Below are positions 44,250 to 52,579 of a stretch of 64,000 nt of DNA, in pieces. Source of the DNA: Glycocaulis sp051859565 (lineage in GTDB: Bacteria > Pseudomonadota > Alphaproteobacteria > Caulobacterales > Maricaulaceae); NCBI RefSeq assembly GCF_051859565.1, contig NZ_JBHYFK010000002.1, positions 1 through 64,000 on the forward strand, given 5' to 3'. A program made the position numbers and the translations under genes. Position 1 is the first letter of the stretch; each line of letters starts with the position of its first letter. The notes under the pieces were generated by a model that worked only from the letters and a program-made list of their open reading frames with translations, was not told the DNA's origin and searched no databases.

Positions 44250-45358
44250 CACTGCTGTGCGTGAGCGCCCCGCTGGCCGTGGGCCAGGAACCGGCCTTGC
44301 CGCCGGGGCTCGCCGAAGAGGCCGAGCGCAACCGCTCTGGCGAAGCCATTGAAGAACGCAGCCCGTCGGATCAGGCGATGGCAAGAGCGTCCGCTGCTTA
44401 CATGACAGGCGATTATCTGAGCGCGCGCGTGCATGCCGAGCGTGCCGCAGCCGCCGGCGAGCCGCGCGGCGCCACGCTGGCCGGCCATATCCTTCTGCAC
44501 GGGCTTTCGGGCGCGGCCGATGAAAGGGGCGCTGTGCGCTGGCTGCGCCGGGCGGGCGAGCAGGACGATATTGACGCGCTCATCATTCTGGCGTCGCTCG
44601 CGGCTGAACGCCGGGGCGGGCTGGAGCCGTTTCAGGCGCGCGAATTCCTCAGTCAGGCAGCCGAAACCGGCGATGCGCGCGCGGCTTATGAATTTGGCAG
44701 CTTCCTGCGTGAAGCCGGCGATCCGGGGCAGGCGGCGCTCGCGCTGGACTGGCTCCGGCTGGCGGCAGAAGCAGGCATGCCGCGCGCCATGGCCGCCTAT
44801 GCAGCGGCGCTCGATGACTGGGTGCACGGGCCGAACGACCCTGCGCTGGCCCGGATATGGTATGTGCGGGCAGGCGAGGCGGGTGATGCGCCGTCTGCGG
44901 CCATCGCCGGCGTGATGCTGATTACCGGCGAGGGCGGAGATGCCGACGAGGATGCTGGCCGCACCCTGCTGCGCCATGCTGCCGAGATGGGCCTGCCAGC
45001 CGCGATGGGCGATTATGCCCTCATTCTGATGCAGGATGCTGAAAGCACTGACGGTGATTTCGGGCTGGCTGCCGCCTGGGCGCGGCGCGGCGCGGAAGCG
45101 GGCGATGCGCAGGCCCAGTTCCTCTATGCGGGCGCTCTGGCGACGGGCCGGGGCGTCTTGCGCAATATGGAACAGGCTTATGTGTGGGTTAGGCGCGCGG
45201 GCTATCCGGGGGATAACTCGCTGGAGGACGATCCCCAGCGTGACCGGCTGGAAGCCCAGCTGGAAGAGCTCTTTACCCATGACACGCTGACCCGGCTGGA
45301 AGCCGAGGCGATCTCCGGAATGGCGGGCAGATACCGGCTCAATCCGGCTGGGGATTAA
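44183..45358 (+). CDS. Exported Sel1-like repeat protein
   Basis: This protein of about 391 residues is a chain of Sel1/TPR-like repeats, such as GAVRWLRRAGEQDDIDALII, AREFLSQAAETGDARAAYEF, ALDWLRLAAEAGMPRAMAAY, and GLAAAWARRGAEAGDAQAQF. The C-terminus has an AYVWVRRAGYPGDNSLEDD unit. A GTG start at 44183 gives a plausible signal (AGLWSAALGALALLCVSAPL, AVGQ) and overlaps thiE by 67 bp; a GTG at 44262 would remove the signal. The start is therefore uncertain, but the repeats are clear. It is probably a periplasmic scaffold. Confidence 0.78.
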   Translation: MEPSGRAGGGGAGLWSAALGALALLCVSAPLAVGQEPALPPGLAEEAERNRSGEAIEERSPSDQAMARASAAYMTGDYLSARVHAERAAAAGEPRGATLAGHILLHGLSGAADERGAVRWLRRAGEQDDIDALIILASLAAERRGGLEPFQAREFLSQAAETGDARAAYEFGSFLREAGDPGQAALALDWLRLAAEAGMPRAMAAYAAALDDWVHGPNDPALARIWYVRAGEAGDAPSAAIAGVMLITGEGGDADEDAGRTLLRHAAEMGLPAAMGDYALILMQDAESTDGDFGLAAAWARRGAEAGDAQAQFLYAGALATGRGVLRNMEQAYVWVRRAGYPGDNSLEDDPQRDRLEAQLEELFTHDTLTRLEAEAISGMAGRYRLNPAGD

Positions 45359-45409
45359 AGGGGCGCATACTGGCGGGCCTGATGATCCTGTCCCGCCGGA
45401 GCCCTCCCC

Positions 45410-45928
45410 ATGTCTGACGCTTTCGCCCAAGCCCTCGCCCATGTGCTGGTCCATGAGGGCGGCTATGTCGACCATCCCGATGATCCGGGCGGCGCGACCA
45501 ATTTCGGCATTACGCTGGCCACGCTTCAAAGCTGGCGCGGGCGCAGCGTGACGAAGGCCGATGTGCGCGCGCTGACGAAGGGCGAGGCGGGCGAGATCTA
45601 CAAGGCGCGATACTGGGATAGCTGCCGGTGCGATGAGCTGCCGGGGCCGGTGGCCTTCATCGTGTTTGATGCGGCCGTCAATCACGGGGTCGGCCGGGCT
45701 GTGCGCCTGCTGCAGGAGGCGGTGGGCGTTGCGTCAGATGGCCGGATCGGCCCGGTGACGCTTTCCGCCGTGGCATCAGCCCGTCCCGCAGCCCTTGTCT
45801 GTGAGATCGCCGCCCGGCGCATGGTGCTCTACGGCAATCTCGCCCATTTCCGCACATTCGGCCTTGGCTGGTCACGGCGCCTGATGGGGACGCTGGTGGG
45901 GGCACTCCCCACCAGCCTTGCCGCATGA
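45410..45928 (+). CDS. Glycoside hydrolase family 108 lysozyme-like protein
   Basis: This 172-residue protein has the GH108 N-terminal motif HVLVHEGGYVDHPDDPGGAT (catalytic Glu16) and NFGIT, YKARYWDSCRCDELPGPVAF, then a peptidoglycan-binding C-terminal segment (LLQEAVGVASDGRIGPVTLS). GH108 enzymes are phage or gene-transfer-agent endolysins that cleave peptidoglycan. There is no signal peptide and no holin gene beside it, so release or export is unexplained. It stands between a Sel1 protein and efp, both chromosomal genes. Confidence 0.9.
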   Translation: MSDAFAQALAHVLVHEGGYVDHPDDPGGATNFGITLATLQSWRGRSVTKADVRALTKGEAGEIYKARYWDSCRCDELPGPVAFIVFDAAVNHGVGRAVRLLQEAVGVASDGRIGPVTLSAVASARPAALVCEIAARRMVLYGNLAHFRTFGLGWSRRLMGTLVGALPTSLAA

Positions 45929-46021
45929 CGCTCGCGCTGATACACCCGCGCCCGATTTGATGAGGTCACGCCCCTTGGCGCGCAGGCGCGCGCATTTGAG
46001 GGGTCAGCAGGGCGCTTTGCG

Positions 46022-46600
46022 ATGAAAATCAACGGTAACGAAATCAAGCCGGGCATGGTGATCAAGCACCAGGATACGCTGTGGACGGCTGTGAAGGCCG
46101 ACCATGTGAAGCCCGGCAAGGGCGGCGCGTTCGCCCAGGTCGAGCTGAAGAACATCCTTGATGGGCGCAAGCTCAATGAGCGCTTCCGGTCTGCCGACAA
46201 GGTGGAGCGCGTGCGCCTCGATCAGCGCGATTACCAGTATCTCTACGCCGAGGGCGAGATGCTGGTATTCATGAACACCGAGACCTACGAGCAGATCTCG
46301 CTGCACATCGATTTCGTCGGCGAGGAGCGCGCAGCCTACCTGACCGATGGCATGATGGTGGTGGTCGAGCTCTATGAGGACAAGCCGATCGGCATCGACC
46401 TGCCCCAGCATGTCGAGCTGGAGGTCATCGACACCGAGCCGGTGGTCAAGGGCCAGACGGCGGCCAATTCCTACAAGCCCGCCATTCTCAGCGGCAATAT
46501 CCGCTCTGCCGTACCGCCTTTCGTGGGTGTGGGCGAGCGGGTGATCGTCGCCACCGAAGACGGCACGTATGTGCGCCGCGCGGAAATGGGAAGCTTCTGA
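46022..46600 (+). CDS. efp: Elongation factor P
   Basis: This 192-residue three-domain factor helps ribosomes past polyproline stretches. The loop carrying the modified lysine is KPGKGGAF with Lys33 at its tip; the family signature VPPFVGVGERVIVATEDGTYVRR closes domain III. The gene ends one base before the likely TTG start of the suhB-type gene. No EF-P lysylation genes are in the window. Confidence 0.97.
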   Translation: MKINGNEIKPGMVIKHQDTLWTAVKADHVKPGKGGAFAQVELKNILDGRKLNERFRSADKVERVRLDQRDYQYLYAEGEMLVFMNTETYEQISLHIDFVGEERAAYLTDGMMVVVELYEDKPIGIDLPQHVELEVIDTEPVVKGQTAANSYKPAILSGNIRSAVPPFVGVGERVIVATEDGTYVRRAEMGSF

Positions 46601-46601
46601 T

Positions 46602-47399
46602 TTGGCTCAAGTTTCTGCCCTCATGCAGGTTATGACCGGCGCCGTGCGCAAGGCGGGCCGCAAACTCGCGCGCGATTTTGGCGAGGTGGAGCACCTGCAG
46701 GTATCCAAAAAAGGCCCGGCCGATTTCGTCTCCACTGCGGATGCCAAGGCCGAGGAAATCCTCTTTGAGGAGCTTTCCAAGGCCCGGCCCGGCTACGGCT
46801 TCCTGATGGAAGAGCGCGGGCTGGTGGAAGGGACTGACAAATCCCACCGCTGGATCGTCGATCCGCTGGACGGCACCACGAATTTCCTGCACGGCCAGCC
46901 GCATTTTGCGGTCTCGGTGGCGCTGGAGCGCGAGGGCGAGCTGATTGCGGGCATTGTCTACAATCCCGCCACCGACGATTTCTTCCACGCCGAGAAGGGC
47001 CGCGGCGCCTATATGAATGACCGCCGCCTGCGCGTGTCTGGCCGCGAACATTTCGATGAGTGCGTGATCGCCACCGGCATGCCGTTCGCTGGCAAGTCCG
47101 GCCATGCCAAATTCCTCACCGAGCTGCACGCCATCATGCCCCATACAGCTGGAATCCGGCGCTATGGCGCGGCCTCGCTTGATCTGGCGTGGGTGGCGGC
47201 GGGCCGGTTTGACGGCTTCTTTGAGCGCAATCTGAAAGCCTGGGACATTGCTGCCGGCATTGTGCTGGTGCGTGAGGCGGGCGGCTATGCCGGCTCGCTG
47301 GACGGCTCTGGCGATGTGCTGGAGACGGGGCATATCGTGGCCGGTAACGAGTTCGTCTTCGGCGAGCTGAAAAAGCGGCTGGCCCAAGTCGGCAAATAG
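46602..47399 (+). CDS. suhB: Inositol monophosphatase family protein (SuhB-like)
   Basis: This 265-residue Mg-dependent phosphatase acts on inositol-1-phosphate; SuhB can also affect rRNA transcription in enterics. The metal motif WIVDPLDGTTNFLHGQPHFA is intact and GPADFVSTADAKAEEI and AWDIAAGIVLVREAGG are typical. A TTG at 46602, one base after the efp stop, places the family N-terminus (SALMQVMTGAVRKAGRKLAR) correctly; the ATG at 46623 would shorten it. It is probably in the efp operon. Confidence 0.9.
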   Translation: MAQVSALMQVMTGAVRKAGRKLARDFGEVEHLQVSKKGPADFVSTADAKAEEILFEELSKARPGYGFLMEERGLVEGTDKSHRWIVDPLDGTTNFLHGQPHFAVSVALEREGELIAGIVYNPATDDFFHAEKGRGAYMNDRRLRVSGREHFDECVIATGMPFAGKSGHAKFLTELHAIMPHTAGIRRYGAASLDLAWVAAGRFDGFFERNLKAWDIAAGIVLVREAGGYAGSLDGSGDVLETGHIVAGNEFVFGELKKRLAQVGK

Positions 47400-47492
47400 G
47401 CACCGTTCGCCCAAAAACAGCCAAGAAGCTTGTCTCTGATGGTCAAACGGGTCATGCCTTGACCCCTGCCGGAACAGAGGGACAGCTCATAC

Positions 47493-48506
47493 ATGCCTTC
47501 ACGCGATCTGCCTTTCCCGCCCGAAACCCCGCAGCCGCGCAAGATGCGCTTTACCGGCCCCGGCCAGTATATTGTCTGGATGGCCGTGTTCCTGGCGGTG
47601 GTGGCGGCGCTGGCAGTCGTCCTGCACGAACCGCTGATCACCGCCTTCCAGGCCAATGCCGCCATTAATGGCGTGATCCTTGGCGTTTTGCTGATAGGCA
47701 TTCTCTACACCTTCCAGCAGGCGCTCGCGATTGGTCCCAGCGCACGCTGGCTGGTGAAATTGCGCGACAGCGCCCATCCCGACCAGCTCGGCAATCCGCC
47801 CGCCCTCATTGCGCCCATGGCCGCCCTCATCACTGATGCGGCGGACGGGCGTGCGCGCCTGTCGGCAGCTTCGGCCCGCGTGGTGCTGGATTCGGTGGCC
47901 GCGCGCATGGCCGAAAGCGGCGCGTTTACCCGCTATTTCGGCCGGCTTCTGATCTTTCTGGGCCTGCTCGGCACGTTCTACGGCCTGCTTCTGGTCGTCT
48001 CCGATGTGGGCGAGGCGGTGCGGGCCGTGTCTGCCACCTCATCCGGTGCTGGCGAGGTGGAAGCGGCGCGCCTCATGGCCGCCATTGAAGACCCGATACA
48101 GGGCATGGGCACGGCCTTTGCCTCCTCGCTCTTTGGCCTCGCGGGTTCTCTCATCATCGGCTTTCTGGAGTTGCAGGCGAGCCGGGCGCAGAACCGTTTC
48201 TATAACGAGATCGAGGAATGGCTGTCCTCCATCTCGCGCCTGTCTGCCGCTGGCCCGGTAGGCGCGGGCGAGGGCGACAGCTCCAGCGCCTATGTCGGCG
48301 CATTACTGGAACAGACCGCCGATACGGTGGACCGGCTTGCCTCCACCATGGAGCGCCATTCACGCCAGCTGGAAGTGACGCTCTCGCGCTTTGCCGATGA
48401 CGCGGCAGAGGCCAACCGGGAGGCCGCGCGCCTCCTGCGTGACGAGATCAAGGTGCTGGTGCGTGCGCTGGAAGCGCAGGCGCGGCTCAATCGCCGGGAC
48501 CCATAG
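47493..48506 (+). CDS. MotA/TolQ/ExbB-type proton-channel protein
   Basis: This 337-residue membrane protein has four hydrophobic segments: about 27-46 (IVWMAVFLAVVAALAVVL), 56-75, 147-167 (FGRLLIFLGLLGTFYGLLLV) and 206-224 (ASSLFGLAGSLIIGFLEL). The third and fourth segments, with LGLLGTFYGL and the following cytoplasmic GEVEAARLMAAI loop, match the MotA/TolQ/ExbB channel core. Its C-terminus is a coiled coil. It lies 3 bp from an OmpA-domain partner gene. Flagellar genes are absent here, so it is a stator-like complex of unknown purpose. Confidence 0.85.
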   Translation: MPSRDLPFPPETPQPRKMRFTGPGQYIVWMAVFLAVVAALAVVLHEPLITAFQANAAINGVILGVLLIGILYTFQQALAIGPSARWLVKLRDSAHPDQLGNPPALIAPMAALITDAADGRARLSAASARVVLDSVAARMAESGAFTRYFGRLLIFLGLLGTFYGLLLVVSDVGEAVRAVSATSSGAGEVEAARLMAAIEDPIQGMGTAFASSLFGLAGSLIIGFLELQASRAQNRFYNEIEEWLSSISRLSAAGPVGAGEGDSSSAYVGALLEQTADTVDRLASTMERHSRQLEVTLSRFADDAAEANREAARLLRDEIKVLVRALEAQARLNRRDP

Positions 48507-48509
48507 GTC

Positions 48510-49505
48510 ATGGCGCTTTCCCGCCTGCAGCAGCTCCGAGAGGCCGATAGCGGCGATTACTGGCCGGGTTTTGTCGATGCGCTGGCAACCCTGCTGCTGG
48601 TCATCGTCTTCCTGCTCGCCGTGTTCGTGACCGGACAGTACGCGCTTTCCACGGCGCTGACGGGCCGCGATGAACAGCTGGCTGACCTTAATGCCCGCCT
48701 CGCCCAGATCGCCAATGAGCTGAACATGGCCGAGGCCGAGAACGCGGCGCTCACCTTGCGCGTGAGCACGCTGACCGCGGAGAATGAAAGCCTCACCGAA
48801 CAGCTGGAGGCGACAACCGCGCGCATCACGGCACTGGGAGACCAGCTGGATGAGGCCGAAGAGCTGTCCGAGGAGGCGCAGCTTACAATCGCCATGCTGT
48901 CAGAGCAGATGGAGATATTGCGCATGGAGCTGGCGCGCCTGAATGCTGCTCTGGAAGCCTCCGAAGCGCGTGAAGCCGAGCTGGAGACGCAAGTCATCAA
49001 TCTGGGCACCCGGCTCAATGCGGCGCTGGCGAGCGAAGTGGCCCGCCTTTCCCAGTATCGCTCCGAGTTTTTCGGGCGGCTGGTGGAGATACTCGGTAAT
49101 CGTTCTGGCGTGCGCGTCGTCGGTGACCGCTTCGTGTTCGAGACAGATGTGCTGTTCGATAGCGCCTCGGCCGAGCTTTCCCCGGAGGGCCGCGAGGGCC
49201 TGCGCCCGATAGCCGCTGCGATAATCCAGCTTACCCGCGAAATCCCGTCCGACATTGAGTGGGTGATCCGGGTGGACGGGCACACGGACGTGCGTCCGCT
49301 GGGGCCATCAGCGCAGTTCTCCTCCAACTGGGAGCTCTCCACCGCGCGCTCTCTATCGGTCATCAACTGGCTGGTGGGAGAGGGCGTGCCGGCCAATCGT
49401 CTGATGGCGGCAGGGCTGGGCGAGCATTACCCGATCGCCACCGGCCGCACCGAGGCGGACCATGCCCGCAATCGGCGCATCGAGCTGAAGCTGGAAGCGC
49501 GGTAG
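48510..49505 (+). CDS. MotB-like OmpA-domain peptidoglycan-binding protein
   Basis: This 331-residue partner has one membrane segment at about 22-42 beginning WPGFVDALATLLLVIVFLLA; Asp23 sits where MotB has its proton-binding Asp. A long coiled coil (about 50-190, ELNMAEAENAALTLRVSTL) links to an OmpA-C domain with VDGHTDVRPLG, SSNWELSTARSLSVINWLV and AVARNRRIELKL-type ends. It should anchor the MotA-like channel to the cell wall. The gene follows its partner with a 3-bp gap. Confidence 0.88.
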   Translation: MALSRLQQLREADSGDYWPGFVDALATLLLVIVFLLAVFVTGQYALSTALTGRDEQLADLNARLAQIANELNMAEAENAALTLRVSTLTAENESLTEQLEATTARITALGDQLDEAEELSEEAQLTIAMLSEQMEILRMELARLNAALEASEAREAELETQVINLGTRLNAALASEVARLSQYRSEFFGRLVEILGNRSGVRVVGDRFVFETDVLFDSASAELSPEGREGLRPIAAAIIQLTREIPSDIEWVIRVDGHTDVRPLGPSAQFSSNWELSTARSLSVINWLVGEGVPANRLMAAGLGEHYPIATGRTEADHARNRRIELKLEAR

Positions 49506-49834
49506 CAGCTTCTTTGTGAAATCCCGGACGCACGTATGTGCGATCCGGGACCTCTTCAGAAGCGGCACGAGGCCCCGGATACGCGCCATGCGCGTTCCGG
49601 GGTTTCAGTGATGATACTTTGAACTTCCCATGACGATTTCCACAGAATTCTGGGGTAAGCGGGGCGTGCTAAGTCATTGTGGAAAAACGCACTGACTCTT
49701 GGCGGCCTGCATGGTCTTGCGCCACAGGCTTTGCACGTATATACACCGCGGCTCATTTCTAGCAGACTTGTTCCGCTAAACCGCAGGCCAAGGCCGGTCT
49801 GGGAGCAGCGGACGTTGAAGGCGGGAGCCGTCAG
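49506..49834. other. Gene-free interval upstream of rpmE with palindromic repeats
   Basis: No gene is supported. It begins with ATCCCGGA.CGCAC-GTAT-GTGCG.ATCCGGGA (about 49521-49549) and a REP-like palindrome CCCCGGATACGCGC-CAT-GCGCGTTCCGGGG (49573-49602); a relative of the latter is at 60619. The distal 150 bases should hold the rpmE promoter and leader; TATATA at 49738-49743 is a possible -10, but no good -35 is at the ideal spacing. Confidence 0.55.
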
Positions 49835-50056
49835 ATGAAACAGGATATCCACCCCGACTATCACTTCATCGAAGTGGTGATGACGGACGGCAGCAAATTC
49901 AAGACGCGGTCGACCTACGGCAAGGAAGGCGACCAGATCTCGCTGGATATCGATCCGCGCACGCACCCGGCCTGGACCGGCGGCACGCAGACGCTCGTTG
50001 ACCGCGCGGGCCGCGTTTCGCGCTTCAAGGACAAGTTCAAAGGCTTCGGTGTATAA
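49835..50056 (+). CDS. rpmE: 50S ribosomal protein L31
   Basis: This 73-residue protein has MKQDIHPDYHFIEVVMTDGS, then SLDIDPRTHPAWTGG and VDRAGRVSRFKDKFKGFGV, all typical of L31. It lacks the four zinc-binding cysteines of the C+ form, so it is the zinc-independent type. It is located as a single gene with a strong terminator after it. Confidence 0.97.
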   Translation: MKQDIHPDYHFIEVVMTDGSKFKTRSTYGKEGDQISLDIDPRTHPAWTGGTQTLVDRAGRVSRFKDKFKGFGV

Positions 50057-50114
50057 CCGCCCACCCCCCTCACCTGGGCGCGTGTCCCCTCGACACGGCC
50101 GGGGCCTTTAGAAG

Positions 50115-50155
50115 AACGCCCGTAGCTCCCCTCAGCTGCGGGCGTTTCCTTTTTT
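50115..50155 (+). terminator. Rho-independent terminator of rpmE
   Basis: AACGCCCGTAGCT pairs with AGCTGCGGGCGTT over 13 bp (one G-U), loop CCCCTC, then TCCTTTTTT. Confidence 0.92.
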
Positions 50156-50402
50156 GGTTCCGCAACGCATCCCCCCCGGTCGTAGCCGGGGGCAGGCCGC
50201 GTTGCGATGTTCCGCGAACCCCCGCCTGCGCGGGGGCAGGCAGTCGCGGGCGGCCGTTCGGCCTTTTGGCCCCTGACGGGGCCGGAAGGTCACCCCGGCG
50301 CGTAGCGCCGCAAGCGCGACCGCGCGCCCGCAGCGAAGCGAGGATAGCCAGGGCGGCGGATGCCGCCGCCGGCGCTTGAGGCTTAAGAAAATACCGCCCT
50401 GC
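50156..50402. repeat. GC-rich repeat-filled interval
   Basis: No gene is supported. Hairpins include CCCCCGGTC.GTAGCC.GGGGG (about 50174-50192), CCCCCGCCTGCGCGGGGGC (about 50219-50238), and GGCGGC-GGAT-GCCGCC (about 50354-50369). They look like small dispersed palindromic elements between the rpmE terminator and the convergent DUF1465 gene. Confidence 0.55.
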
Positions 50403-50945
50403 TTAACCCCGCCCCGCAAACGCGCTTTCAAGCGCGGACCATTGTCCGGCGAGCGGGTTCCGCCCCGGCGCACCGCCGGGTGCTTCGCGGAAGAGATTGT
50501 CATCAAGACGCTTCAAACGCTCGTGCAGGCTCTGCGAGCGGGCGACGAGATCGCCAAGGCGGGGCGGGCAAGGATCATCGCCCGCCGGCCACATGCCTTC
50601 GCGCGAATGGGTCTTGCCGCCGAGGCGGTATTTCTCGCCAGCGGCTTCAAAGGGTGTCATCTCCCCTTCGCTGACCGCGCGCTGGGTGAGAAGCCAGGAA
50701 GCCGACTGCATGAGCTGGGTCGTCAGCGTCATGGATTCAGCCGCATAGGCCAGCGCGCCCGCGCGGCCCAGCCGCTTGGCGTCATCCCGGCCCGGCCCGT
50801 CCAGATAGCTGGCGGTTTCCTCGACAAGGTCCATGCCCTCGCGGAACAGGCGGCTGAAATGCTCGGAGGCCGCGAAATCGGCCACCCGGATGGCCGCTTC
50901 GCTCGCCGCGCCGTTCGCGCCGGACTTGCCGGTTTCCGTTTCCAT
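50403..50945 (-). CDS. DUF1465 family protein
   Basis: This 180-residue soluble protein matches DUF1465, a family largely confined to alphaproteobacteria and without an assigned role that I can state. The family core is FSRLFREGMDLVEETASYLD, GPGRDDAKRLGRAGALAYAA, and ESMTLTTQLMQSASWLLTQR followed by AVSEGEMT. The ATG at 50945 is chosen over a GTG six codons upstream. It is probably its own unit, near DUF1192. Confidence 0.87.
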   Translation of the reverse strand: METETGKSGANGAASEAAIRVADFAASEHFSRLFREGMDLVEETASYLDGPGRDDAKRLGRAGALAYAAESMTLTTQLMQSASWLLTQRAVSEGEMTPFEAAGEKYRLGGKTHSREGMWPAGDDPCPPRLGDLVARSQSLHERLKRLDDNLFREAPGGAPGRNPLAGQWSALESAFAGRG

Positions 50946-51086
50946 TACGCCGTCATCCCTCACGCATATGCCCCGCCCATACCCGGCGCGGCGTTAATCT
51001 GTGCAGCTTATGCCTTGCCCATATCGGGACGCAGCATGCCTGTTTGTCCCCGATACTAGCAAGGCCGGGGCCAGTTGCCGAAATAA

Positions 51087-51278
51087 TCAGGCCTTTTTGA
51101 AGAAGGCTTCGGCGGCCCCCAGCTTGTCCTGCTTGTGGCCAATCATGGCTTCAGCGCGGGTGATCTCGCTTTTCAGCGTCTCGATGCGCGCGTGCAGATC
51201 GGCAACCGAGAGGGCTGAAATATCTTCGCCGGGTGTAATGGCCGGGCGCTTGGCACGTGGCAGTTCTTCGTCAAACAT
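51087..51278 (-). CDS. DUF1192 family small coiled-coil protein
   Basis: This 63-residue protein has the DUF1192 pattern: MFDEELPRAKRP start, then ISALSVADLHARIETLKSEI and TRAEAMIGHKQDKLGAAEAF. The C-terminal half is a predicted coiled coil. Its function is unknown. GGGAGGTGATCGCCC before the ATG is a strong ribosome site. Confidence 0.9.
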   Translation of the reverse strand: MFDEELPRAKRPAITPGEDISALSVADLHARIETLKSEITRAEAMIGHKQDKLGAAEAFFKKA

Positions 51279-51403
51279 GGGCGATCACCTCCCTGTCGTC
51301 CGGGGCTGCACAACGCAGCGTCTTACCGTCACTATGGACGGCACAATAGCGCAAACCGGGACAGCATGCGCCCCCGTTTGTGTGCGGATACGGATAATCG
51401 GCC

Positions 51404-52390
51404 ATGAATGAAGCTTTCACGACCCGCATCGTTACCGCGCCGCAGCCCGGAGGGCCGCAGGCCTTGAGCGTGGAGGAGATCACGCTGGATCCGCCGGCAC
51501 GCGGTGAAATCCTGATCCGTGTGGTGGCTGCGGGCGTGAACCGGCCCGACGTCATCGAGCGGATGGGTTTCTACCCGCCACCGCCGGGCGCACCGAAAGG
51601 GCTGGGGCTGGAAGTGTCCGGTGCGGTGCTGGCGCTGGGTGAGGGGGTGAACGGGTTTGATATTGGCCAGCAGGTGTGCGCTCTGGTGGCCGGTGGCGGC
51701 TATGCCGACATAGCGCGTGCGCCCGCTGGCTCCGTCCTGCCCGTGCCTGAAAGCGTTGATTTCGTCGCGGCGGCGGGCCTGCCGGAAACCGTCTTCACCG
51801 TGTGGACCAATGTGTTCGAGGCTGGCGCACTCAAACCCGGCGAGCGCTTTCTGGTGCATGGCGGCTCGAGCGGCATAGGCACCACCGCAATCCAGATGGC
51901 CAAGGCCCATGGTGCTGTTGTCATCGCGACGGCGGGAACGCCGGACAAGTGCGAGGCCTGCCGCAGGCTCGGCGCGGACCATGTCTTCAACTACCGCGAA
52001 GACGACTGGGTGGAGGGCGTGAAGGTGTCCGGTGGCGCGGACGTGATCCTGGACATGGTGGGCGGGGATTATGTGGCGAAGAATCTGGCCGTGCTGAACC
52101 GCTTTGGCCGGCTGGTGCAGATCGCCTTCCTGAAAGGTTCACGGGTGGAGGTGGATCTGATGGGGCTGATGCTGAAACGCCAGACCCTCACCGGCTCGAC
52201 CTTGCGTGCGCGCTCCCATGAAGAGAAGGCGGCCATCGCGGCGGCGGTACGCACCCATGTCTGGCCGTGGGTGGAGGCGGGCAAGGTGCGCCCGCTCATT
52301 GATTCCACCTATCCGCTGGCGGAGGTGGCAAAGGCCCATGAGCGCATGGATTCCATGGCGCATGCGGGCAAGATACTGCTCGTGCCATAA
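51404..52390 (+). CDS. NAD(P)H quinone oxidoreductase (zinc-less MDR/PIG3-like)
   Basis: This 328-residue medium-chain reductase has the GroES-like N-terminus (GEILIRVVAAGVNRPDVIER, FYPPPPGAPKGLGLEVSGAV) and a Rossmann domain (FLVHGGSSGIGTTAIQMAKA). It lacks the structural zinc cysteines. The PGAPKGLGLEVSG stretch and overall length fit the PIG3/quinone oxidoreductase group that reduces quinones or enones with NADPH. Its start at 51404 lies 126 bp from the divergent DUF1192 gene. The physiological substrate is not known. Confidence 0.9.
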   Translation: MNEAFTTRIVTAPQPGGPQALSVEEITLDPPARGEILIRVVAAGVNRPDVIERMGFYPPPPGAPKGLGLEVSGAVLALGEGVNGFDIGQQVCALVAGGGYADIARAPAGSVLPVPESVDFVAAAGLPETVFTVWTNVFEAGALKPGERFLVHGGSSGIGTTAIQMAKAHGAVVIATAGTPDKCEACRRLGADHVFNYREDDWVEGVKVSGGADVILDMVGGDYVAKNLAVLNRFGRLVQIAFLKGSRVEVDLMGLMLKRQTLTGSTLRARSHEEKAAIAAAVRTHVWPWVEAGKVRPLIDSTYPLAEVAKAHERMDSMAHAGKILLVP

Positions 52391-52510
52391 GGCGCGCAGC
52401 TGTCAGGAAAACCCTCTTTCAAGGCGGGCGCACACGCGTTATAAGCGGGTCAAATCCCGTCATTGATATCAGGTGTCACCGACACCAGCCTTGGCGGGTC
52501 GGATCGACCG

Positions 52511-52542
52511 AAACCCGGCGGACCGCGCCGGGTTTTCTTTTG
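52511..52542 (+). terminator. Terminator or attenuator hairpin in the trcR leader
   Basis: AAACCCGGCG (52511-52520) and CGCCGGGTTT (52526-52535) pair perfectly around GACCG, followed by TTCTTTTG. It lies 120 bp after the oxidoreductase stop and only 37 bp before the trcR ATG. A smaller hairpin GGTGTC-ACC-GACACC is at 52472-52486. Confidence 0.8.
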
Positions 52543-52579
52543 TCTCCGGCGCATCCCCCTCGACAAGGAGCCTATTGCC

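Noticed and set aside
47493..49505. ZorAB of a Zorya defence system
   Set aside because: The MotA/MotB-like pair is superficially similar, but no ZorC, ZorD or ZorE gene follows and the neighbours are suhB and rpmE.
50132..50506. A 124-codon minus-strand frame after rpmE
   Set aside because: It is built from palindromic GC repeats and the rpmE terminator, with no ribosome site or family.
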